From contig CACCNI010000001.1 in NCBI GenBank assembly GCA_902547215.1, forward strand, positions 23,501-87,500: DNA of 64,000 nucleotides, read 5' to 3'. The notes beneath the pieces are model-generated. The model was not told the origin of the DNA and made no database searches. It saw nothing but the letters and a program-made list of their open reading frames with translations. This document shows, piece after piece, positions 57,869 through 64,000 of this stretch. How positions within the stretch are numbered: the stretch's first letter is position 1; each line of letters opens with the position of its first letter. The DNA is from an uncultured Pelagibacteraceae bacterium (GTDB taxonomy: Bacteria > Pseudomonadota > Alphaproteobacteria > Pelagibacterales > Pelagibacteraceae). Both the position numbers and the translations under genes were made by a program.

Positions 57869-60424
57869 ATGAAAAAAATAGTGATTACAGGTGGCTTAGG
57901 TTACATTGGTAGTGAGCTTTGTAAAATTTACTCAGGTTACAGTTGGTTATATGACATTAAAGTTATTGATAATAGATTTATATCAGGACGAGTAAATCAA
58001 CTAAGAAAGTGGAACATGAAATTTTTTCATGGAGACATTCTAGATCAGGAATTGATAAAAAAGTTATGTCATGATGCTGATGTAGTACATCATTTAGCAG
58101 GTATAACGTCTGTACCAAGAGTCGCTAGTGAGGCTAATAAAGAAAAAGAAAAGGAGATCGAAATTAATGCAATTGAGGGTACTCAAAATATATTAAATGC
58201 GATTAGAGACGATTGTAAAATAATAATGCCATCTTCACATGTGGTTTATGAAGGTTTAAAAGATGTAAAATTAAATATTAAAGAAGACGAAGTAACTTGC
58301 CCTAAATTATCCTATGGAAAATCAAAAGATGCAAACGAAAAACAATTAAAAAAATCAGGAAAGAACTATATAATTTTAAGATTAGGTTCTGTCTACGGTT
58401 ATTCAGAAGATGCGACACGTTTAGATATAATGACAAATCTTTTTTGTAAACTCTCTTCACAAAATAAAACCTTAAAACTTTTTGCAGGTGGAAGGCAAAT
58501 TAAAAGCCTAATTCCTGTTATTGATGTTGCCAGGTGTTTTAAATTTATGGAGGAAAGAAAAGATATTAATTATGAAATATTTAATACTTCTAAAGATACT
58601 GTGACTGTAAAAAAAGTTTCTGAAATATGTAGAAAATATAACCCTAAGACTAAAATACTAGAAACTAATGATGAAGTTCCTAATTTAGGATTTTCATTGT
58701 CAAACAAAAAACTTTTAAAAACAGGATTTAAATTTCTTTACAGTTTGGATGAGAGCATAAGAGATATGATAACAAAATTATCAAAACAAAGCTTAGTAAA
58801 AGATATTGAATATGTTCAAAGTGGAACAGATGAATTTGTTGATAGCAGGGGCAAGATAAGTAACTTTGAATTAACTGAGCCAGTGAACATGATTGGATTA
58901 ATTGACTCAAAAAAAGGCACATTGAGGGCTAATCATTTTCATCCTCAACAAGAACAAAAATGTTTATTCACAAAAGGACAAATAATTGAGGTTTTTAAGG
59001 ATCTATTAAATCCAAATTCTCCAAAAATTACTCAGGTAGTTAACGCGGGACAAATTTCAATAATAAAACCAAATATAGCACATACAATGATTTTTTCTAA
59101 AGATACTACGTTTTTAAATTTAGTTAGAGGTGAAAGAGAACACAAAAACTATGGAATTACTCATACAATTAAGCATATTTTTGTTGACGAAAAAGAGAAA
59201 AATTTACTCTTAAGTTGTTATAAATTTGAATGTAGATCTTGCGGCAGTAATAGACTTCAAAGATTTATATCTTTAGGATATCAGCCTCTTGCAAACAATC
59301 TTTTAAAAAAAAGAGAGGAAAAAACAGATTTTTATCCTTTAGAGGTAAATTATTGTGATAAATGTCACAATTGTCAGCTATCAGTAGCTGTAGATCCAAA
59401 GAAAATGTTCTCAAACTATTTATATACATCCTCAACATCAAAGAAGTTTAGAGATCATTTTTCTAAAGCTGCTAATAAATATATCGATGAATTTAAGCTT
59501 AAACCAAATAAGTCTTATATAATTGATGTTGGTAGTAATGATGGAATAGCACTTAAGCCCTTTAAAGACAAAAAGTTCAAAAGAATTTTAGGTATTGAGC
59601 CTGCAAAAAATTTATCAAAATTAGCAAATAAAAATAAAATTAAAACATTTAATGGTTTCCTCAATAATCAAAATATGACAAAAATAAAAAAGAATGCTGA
59701 TTTGGTTTTAGCATCAAATGTATTTGCTCATTCTGACGATCTTACAGGCATGGCAAAATGTATGATAGGGCTATTAAAAAAAAACGGAAATTTAATAATA
59801 GAGGTACAATATTTGGTTGATACACTCAAAGAACTTACTTTTGATAATATTTATCATGAACATTATAATTATTGGTCACTAACTTCATTAACAAATTTTT
59901 TCAAAAAATTAAATACAAAAATTTATAGAGCTGAGAAAATAAATACTCACGGAGGTTCTTTAAGGATTTATTTAAACAAAAACAAAAATATTAAGGTAGA
60001 AAAAAGTGTGAATAGAATTTTAAAAGAGGAAGAAAAATTTGGCATAAAAAAATTTCAAACTTACAAAATTTTTGGTGAAAAGATCAATAAGATAAGAGAA
60101 AATATTAATAAAAACTTAGACAAAATAATAAATAAAAATAACAATATAATTGGATACGGGTCTCCAGCAAAGGCAACGACTTTTTTAAATTTTTTTGGTA
60201 TTAATAATAAAAAGTTAAAATATGTAGTAGAGGATAACATCCTAAAACAAAACAAATTTATACCAGGTGTAAAAATTAAAATTGTAAATAAGAAAAAATT
60301 TTATGGGAAAAAAAATACCGTATTAGTATTAGCCTGGAATTTTTTTGAAGAAATAAAAGCATCAAATAAAAAATTAGGTAATAAATTTATTAATATTAAA
60401 GATTTGGAAAAGAATAATTTATAA
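57869..60424 (+). CDS. Three-part fusion: SDR epimerase/dehydratase, cupin, sugar C-methyltransferase
   Basis: An 851-residue protein with three modules. Residues 1-310: NAD-dependent epimerase/dehydratase, with GGLGYIGSE (8-16), VHHLAGITSV and YGKSK (near 150). Residues 320-430: a cupin/sugar-epimerase-like domain with RANHFHPQQEQKCLF (near 353) and NIAHTMIF, as in WxcM/FdtA or capsular epimerases. Residues 450-851: C-methyltransferase like TylCIII/NovU, with zinc-binding CRSCGS and CDKCHNC, SAM loop IDVGSNDGIAL (near 552), IYHEHYNYWS (near 663) and GYGSPAKATT. Together these could oxidise or dehydrate, epimerise and C-methylate one nucleotide sugar, giving a branched deoxysugar. The order of action is inferred. 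Confidence 0.85.
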   Translation: MKKIVITGGLGYIGSELCKIYSGYSWLYDIKVIDNRFISGRVNQLRKWNMKFFHGDILDQELIKKLCHDADVVHHLAGITSVPRVASEANKEKEKEIEINAIEGTQNILNAIRDDCKIIMPSSHVVYEGLKDVKLNIKEDEVTCPKLSYGKSKDANEKQLKKSGKNYIILRLGSVYGYSEDATRLDIMTNLFCKLSSQNKTLKLFAGGRQIKSLIPVIDVARCFKFMEERKDINYEIFNTSKDTVTVKKVSEICRKYNPKTKILETNDEVPNLGFSLSNKKLLKTGFKFLYSLDESIRDMITKLSKQSLVKDIEYVQSGTDEFVDSRGKISNFELTEPVNMIGLIDSKKGTLRANHFHPQQEQKCLFTKGQIIEVFKDLLNPNSPKITQVVNAGQISIIKPNIAHTMIFSKDTTFLNLVRGEREHKNYGITHTIKHIFVDEKEKNLLLSCYKFECRSCGSNRLQRFISLGYQPLANNLLKKREEKTDFYPLEVNYCDKCHNCQLSVAVDPKKMFSNYLYTSSTSKKFRDHFSKAANKYIDEFKLKPNKSYIIDVGSNDGIALKPFKDKKFKRILGIEPAKNLSKLANKNKIKTFNGFLNNQNMTKIKKNADLVLASNVFAHSDDLTGMAKCMIGLLKKNGNLIIEVQYLVDTLKELTFDNIYHEHYNYWSLTSLTNFFKKLNTKIYRAEKINTHGGSLRIYLNKNKNIKVEKSVNRILKEEEKFGIKKFQTYKIFGEKINKIRENINKNLDKIINKNNNIIGYGSPAKATTFLNFFGINNKKLKYVVEDNILKQNKFIPGVKIKIVNKKKFYGKKNTVLVLAWNFFEEIKASNKKLGNKFINIKDLEKNNL

Positions 60425-60436
60425 ATATTTCAAATA

Positions 60437-62035
60437 ATGGAAAAAATTCGGATCTTTCTAACAAATAAAATAAAATCAATACAATTTTTTGCTTTTTTTC
60501 TGTATTTAATTATTGGGATCAATATCACGAAAGATTATGGAATAAGTTACGATGAAGTAGAGTATCGACAACAAGGATTTATAGTCCTTAATTATGTTGG
60601 AGAAAAACTTTTTCCTGAAAAAACTCAAAAAATTGCCGAGAAAAGAAAAATTAAATTCACAAAAATAGATGAATATAAGTGGGGTGGCTCAAATAATTAT
60701 AAAATACAACATACATTTAATGCCCTTCTCGAATTTATATTTATGAGAAATGCTAACAAGTCAGAAGTTTATTATTTTAGACATTATATAAATTTTATAA
60801 TATCCTTAATGACAGTAATAATTTTCTATAAAATCTTAAGGTTAAATTTTAACCACGTAATATCTACTATTGGATCACTAGCATTTGTATTATCTCCTAG
60901 AATTTTTGCAGATTTTTTTTATAGTCCTAACGATATTTGGTCACTGTTTTCTCTAGTTTGTTGTCTTTATTGTATGTTGAATTTTTTAAAGAATAAAAAA
61001 TTAAAATACTTTTATTTATTTCCGATTTTTTTATGTATAGCAATAAACATTAGATATATAAATTTTTACGTATATCCAATTTTCTTAATATTTCTATTTT
61101 ATTTTAATAAATTCGATCTTCAACTATTTAAAAAATTATCTAATCAGTTATTAATATTAATTTCTTCTTTAGTAATAATTACTCCCGAAATTTGGTATAA
61201 TCCTAAAAATCTTTTTATAAATTTTTTTTCACAATTGAATTGGAATTATCCTACTGAGATTATGTTTAATGGAAAACTAATTTTGTCCTCAGAAGTACCT
61301 TGGTATTATATTTTAGAATGGATAATCATAAGTACTCCAAGTATGACTTTATTTTTATTTTTTGTTGGAATAATTTTATTTTTAGTAGATCTTTCTAATA
61401 ATATTATTTTAAAAAAAAATTTAAAATCCTTGCAGAATGAAAGTATAATTTTTTTATTTCTTATAATTCCAATTTTTGCATTTATTGTATTTAAGCCAGA
61501 TATATTTAACGGATGGAGACATTTTTATTTCTTAAATATTTCTGTAATTTATTTCGTGTGTTATTCATTAAAAAATTTATATAAAATTAAACTTAAGTTT
61601 TTTAGGGAGTTCTTTTATTCAGTTTTAATGATTAATTTTGTCTTAATATTAAATTGGATGATTGTAAATCATCCCTATCAAAATATTTTTTTTAATAATA
61701 TCTCCAAAAAATACGCAGAAAATTTTGAACTAGATTATTGGGGCTTATCTAACATTGAGTCTTTAAAATATCTGTTATCTATTGAGAATGGTACTTTTCA
61801 AATTTCTAATTTTGAAGACTCAAGAGCAGATTTCTCCTTAAATTTACTTGATCAAAATCAAAATAAAATTAAATTTGGTAAAGCAAATGACATTCGCTCA
61901 AAATATTTAATTTCACATAAAAACAAGGGTTTTAATGATGAATATTTTATAAAAAGAGGTTTACAAGTCATTAAAGAAATTAAAGTCGACAATATTGTTA
62001 TTAACAGAATTATTACACAAAAAGAAAATAATTAA
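60437..62035 (+). CDS. Polytopic membrane glycosyltransferase (GT-C type)
   Basis: A 532-residue membrane protein with roughly ten hydrophobic segments. The first large loop has DYGISYDEVEYRQQGF with the paired acidic residues near a DE motif that GT39/GT83-type (PMT/ArnT-like) transferases use at the active site; SNNYKIQHTFNALLEFIF follows, and later PSMTLFLFFVGI and FNGWRHFYFLN. A C-terminal soluble part of about 110 residues faces the periplasm. It probably transfers a sugar from a polyprenyl phosphate donor, which could be the product of a GT2 gene upstream. Its end faces the NeuB-like gene. Confidence 0.72.
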   Translation: MEKIRIFLTNKIKSIQFFAFFLYLIIGINITKDYGISYDEVEYRQQGFIVLNYVGEKLFPEKTQKIAEKRKIKFTKIDEYKWGGSNNYKIQHTFNALLEFIFMRNANKSEVYYFRHYINFIISLMTVIIFYKILRLNFNHVISTIGSLAFVLSPRIFADFFYSPNDIWSLFSLVCCLYCMLNFLKNKKLKYFYLFPIFLCIAINIRYINFYVYPIFLIFLFYFNKFDLQLFKKLSNQLLILISSLVIITPEIWYNPKNLFINFFSQLNWNYPTEIMFNGKLILSSEVPWYYILEWIIISTPSMTLFLFFVGIILFLVDLSNNIILKKNLKSLQNESIIFLFLIIPIFAFIVFKPDIFNGWRHFYFLNISVIYFVCYSLKNLYKIKLKFFREFFYSVLMINFVLILNWMIVNHPYQNIFFNNISKKYAENFELDYWGLSNIESLKYLLSIENGTFQISNFEDSRADFSLNLLDQNQNKIKFGKANDIRSKYLISHKNKGFNDEYFIKRGLQVIKEIKVDNIVINRIITQKENN

Positions 62036-62103
62036 AATTAAACCTTCTTTTTGCAACAAATTTGACCTTTGTTCATATATATTTTCCTTAGAAAATTATT
62101 TTT

Positions 62104-62961
62104 TTAATCAGTATGTCTTCTATAAGGTTTTATTTGTTGTTCTATTTCTCTTAATCTCATCTCAGGCTTTCCGAGTATAGTTTCCATACGCCTAATATTT
62201 TTTACCATTTCAGTTAGTGTACTAGGATCTGCAGATAAAGCATGGTCAGGCCCTTCGTCTTGAGTATTAAGTGTAAAATGTTTTTCAATTATTTTTGCTC
62301 CAGACGCAACCGCCATTACTGGAATTTCAACACCGATTGTGTGATCTGAATAGCCTACCGGCCCCGAATGATATGTCTTTAAAAGATTTATCAATGATAA
62401 GTTAGCCTCTTTCGATGGTGTTGGATAAGATGATATGCAATGCAATAAAGCCAATTCACAACCTGATCCATCATCTTTTCCTCCAAGTGATTTCCACGCA
62501 TCACCAAGCTCTTTTACATTAGTCATTCCAGTAGACATTATCACAGGCTTTTTTGTACTAGCTACTTTTCTTAGTAAAGAGTGATTAACGGTATCAAAAC
62601 TTGCAATTTTATAAGCTGGGCAGTTTACTGACTCCAAAAAATCTACTGACTCGTCATCAAAAGGTGTACTAAAAATAGTGATTCCATTATTTTTACCATG
62701 TTTAATACATTTCTCTTGTTGATCAAAACTAAGTTCTGAATCTTTTAGAATTTTAAATATAGGGGAGTCAACTGCAACTCTCTTTTCGGTTAAATAGCTT
62801 TGCATTTTGACTGCATTTGCTCCAGCAGATTTTGCTTCATCAATTAATTTTATTGCCTTGTCTAGATCACCACCGTGATTAATTCCTATTTCAGCAACTA
62901 TATAAGTTTGATTTTTTTCACCAATTTCATAACCGTCAATATTTATTGATTTTCTATTCAT
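62104..62961 (-). CDS. NeuB/SpsE-like nonulosonate synthase lacking SAF domain
   Basis: A 285-residue TIM-barrel enzyme related to sialic, legionaminic and pseudaminic acid synthases, which condense phosphoenolpyruvate with a 6-carbon sugar. Seen are TYIVAEIGINHGGDLDKAIK, NAVKMQSYLT (usually KxQ), STPFDDESVDFLE, PAYKIASFD, MSTGMTN, LLHCISSYPTP, GYSDHTIG and IIEKHFTL, all matching the family. It stops right after the barrel and linker (RREIEQQIKPYRRHTD-like end), so the SAF (antifreeze-like) domain of about 55 residues is missing. No continuation was found in other frames downstream. The SAF domain normally helps bind the sugar, so the exact product is uncertain. Confidence 0.85.
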   Translation of the reverse strand: MNRKSINIDGYEIGEKNQTYIVAEIGINHGGDLDKAIKLIDEAKSAGANAVKMQSYLTEKRVAVDSPIFKILKDSELSFDQQEKCIKHGKNNGITIFSTPFDDESVDFLESVNCPAYKIASFDTVNHSLLRKVASTKKPVIMSTGMTNVKELGDAWKSLGGKDDGSGCELALLHCISSYPTPSKEANLSLINLLKTYHSGPVGYSDHTIGVEIPVMAVASGAKIIEKHFTLNTQDEGPDHALSADPSTLTEMVKNIRRMETILGKPEMRLREIEQQIKPYRRHTD

Positions 62962-63081
62962 AATAATTTTTTTTTAATACCTATATATCAATTAATATAT
63001 ATTTTTAAAATTAAAAGTATAATAAATTAAAATCTATGACAATTAATACTAATTTTGAGTTAGTTTTATTTCATAAAATGC

Positions 63082-63816
63082 TTATTTCATTAGTTTCAGA
63101 TAAATTAGTTTTTTAATTCTTTTTAACCCCTTTCCATCGATAAACTTAGGAGCCATTTTATTTATCTTATTTCTCTTTAATGAGTCAGTAATCAAATTAT
63201 TTAAAACTTTTTGAAAAAACAATTTATTTAATTTCATTTTATTTGAACCTAAAAAGGTTATTCCAAACTTTCTTAAATTATTTATTGTATTTAGTTGATG
63301 TTTGTATTGAGGTAGGCTAATTGTTGGTATCCCATAAGCAGCAAACTCAAATAAAGAAAGACCACCTGAAGTAACCCCAATATCAGCTTTCTTGATTATT
63401 GTCTGAAAATTCTTGGGATAGATAAATAATTTTATTTTTGAAGTTAAGTTATATTTTTCAATTTTTGAACGATAAAGCTTGACCAATCTTTTATCACTTT
63501 GCCCTAATATTATATTAATATTAATATTTAATGGTATTTCTGGAATCGCTGTTAAAAAAAAATTAGTTAATTTTCTCTTATCCACTCCTCCAAACGTGAC
63601 GACTATATTTTTAATTTTTTTTCTAAATATTGATTTTTTGTAAATTTCTCTTGATAAAATAAGGTAATTATAACCACTATACAAATTAGTTTTCTTCTTA
63701 CCTAAATATAAACTTCCAATTGATAAATGGGCTAAATTTAAGTGTTTTGCAAATTCATCAAATATTAAAATTTTATAACCAATTTCTTTAACCTTTATAA
63801 TTAGATTAGAGTTCAA
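63082..63816 (-). CDS. PseG/SpsG-like nucleotide-sugar hydrolase or GT28 relative, 3' part of a frameshifted gene
   Basis: A 244-codon frame beginning with TTG at 63816 and preceded in frame by TGA. It encodes a GT-B-like C-terminal domain: NIVVTFGGVDKRKLTNFFL, IYPKNFQTIIKKADIGVTSGGLSLFEFAAYGIPTISLP, as in PseG (UDP-sugar hydrolase of the pseudaminic acid pathway) and SpsG. The N-terminal part lies in another frame just upstream, ending IAIFDTLN at the same point, so the two parts were probably one gene. It lies 120 bases upstream of, and in the same direction as, the NeuB-like gene, in line with a nonulosonate pathway. Confidence 0.7.
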   Translation of the reverse strand: MNSNLIIKVKEIGYKILIFDEFAKHLNLAHLSIGSLYLGKKKTNLYSGYNYLILSREIYKKSIFRKKIKNIVVTFGGVDKRKLTNFFLTAIPEIPLNININIILGQSDKRLVKLYRSKIEKYNLTSKIKLFIYPKNFQTIIKKADIGVTSGGLSLFEFAAYGIPTISLPQYKHQLNTINNLRKFGITFLGSNKMKLNKLFFQKVLNNLITDSLKRNKINKMAPKFIDGKGLKRIKKLIYLKLMK

Positions 63817-64000
63817 TTTAAAAGTATCAAATATTGCTATATTTTTCGAATTAGGATCATATAAATTATTAAACTCTAATATTTCAAGTTTAGAAACTTT
63901 TGATATCGTCTTATACTTAAGTTTTTCTTTTGAAATAATTTTTTTACCGTACTCATAACCTGTAAAATCTCTTGTTAGAAAACAAACATCTTCTTGTTTA
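63813..64000 (-). pseudogene. N-terminal part of the same PseG/SpsG-like gene, frameshifted (continues past window)
   Basis: The minus strand from the right edge reads without stop for 61 codons (including CFLTRDFTGYEYGKK and YDPNSKNIAIFDT) to a TGA at 63815-63813. It joins naturally to the downstream frame, where the next codons give NSNLIIKVKEIGYKILIFDE, if one base is added within the TTAAATTG at this point. The content fits the N-terminal half of PseG-like proteins. A sequencing or assembly error in this A/T run, or real decay, would both explain it. Confidence 0.6.

Noticed and set aside
62036-62103. Possible SAF domain remains downstream of the NeuB-like stop
   Set aside because: All three frames hit stops within a few codons and none resembles the SAF domain.
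61995-62180. Plus-strand 61-codon frame spanning the end of the GT-C gene and the NeuB-like gene
   Set aside because: Overlaps two convincing genes and resembles no family; it is read antisense to the NeuB-like C terminus.

Overview
This window comes from an A+T-rich Gram-negative bacterium, most likely an alphaproteobacterium of the Pelagibacterales (SAR11) type or a similarly streamlined marine lineage. The reasons are the alphaproteobacterial division and cell-wall cluster running on into lpxC-bamD-ligA, very short intergenic gaps, many ATGA stop/start overlaps, poly-A/poly-T-rich coding sequence, and outer-membrane genes (lpxC, bamD, mlaA/mlaC, a TonB receptor). The lineage is inferred from layout and composition, not from a phylogenetic marker.

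Region 1 (1-7.1 kb): the 5' part of an AsmA-like membrane protein (minus), then uvrD and an aminopeptidase P (plus), meeting ligA tail to tail. Region 2 (5.1-25.8 kb): one long minus-strand run, read mraZ-ftsZ-rsmH-ftsL-ftsI-murE/murF-mraY-murD-ftsW-murG-murC-murB-ddl-ftsQ-ftsA(short)-lpxC-bamD-ligA. It makes lipid II, the septal synthase and its regulators, and adds lipid A and outer-membrane assembly steps. Three departures stand out. ftsZ lies directly behind mraZ instead of after ftsA. murE and murF form one 940-codon gene. The FtsA-like protein is only 234 residues and has no actin-type ATPase core. A sigma70-like promoter before mraZ carries three TGGG boxes at 10-bp spacing, the pattern expected for MraZ autoregulation. 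Region 3 (25.9-28.4 kb): RNase P RNA, an AmpD-like amidase, and mlaA-mlaC.

Region 4 (28.5-64 kb) is an accessory surface-polysaccharide island, entered beside two tRNA genes, one of which (Val, GAC) lacks the usual T-loop and D-loop motifs. Gene direction changes repeatedly. It holds many glycosyltransferases (GT2, GT4, GT-C-like), sugar-nucleotide epimerases, methyltransferases, an O-antigen ligase/polymerase-like protein, an ABC flippase, PLP aminotransferases, and cytidylyltransferases of the KdsB and SpsF types. NeuB-like and PseG-like genes complete a nonulosonic-acid theme. One run (44.4-48.2 kb) combines a pyruvate-aldolase-type enzyme fused to a sialyltransferase-like domain, a KdsB-like CMP-sugar synthetase and a second sialyltransferase-like protein, which suggests a CMP-activated acidic sugar made by an unusual route.

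Within the island (40.0-44.4 kb) is a vitamin B12 cassette: a cobalamin riboswitch, a BtuB-like receptor, a small membrane protein that may be the inner-membrane B12 carrier, and a B12-binding-type radical SAM protein next to the riboswitch. Signs of decay or turnover include a broken VOC-family gene, a NeuB-like protein lacking its SAF domain, and a frameshifted PseG-like gene at the right edge.
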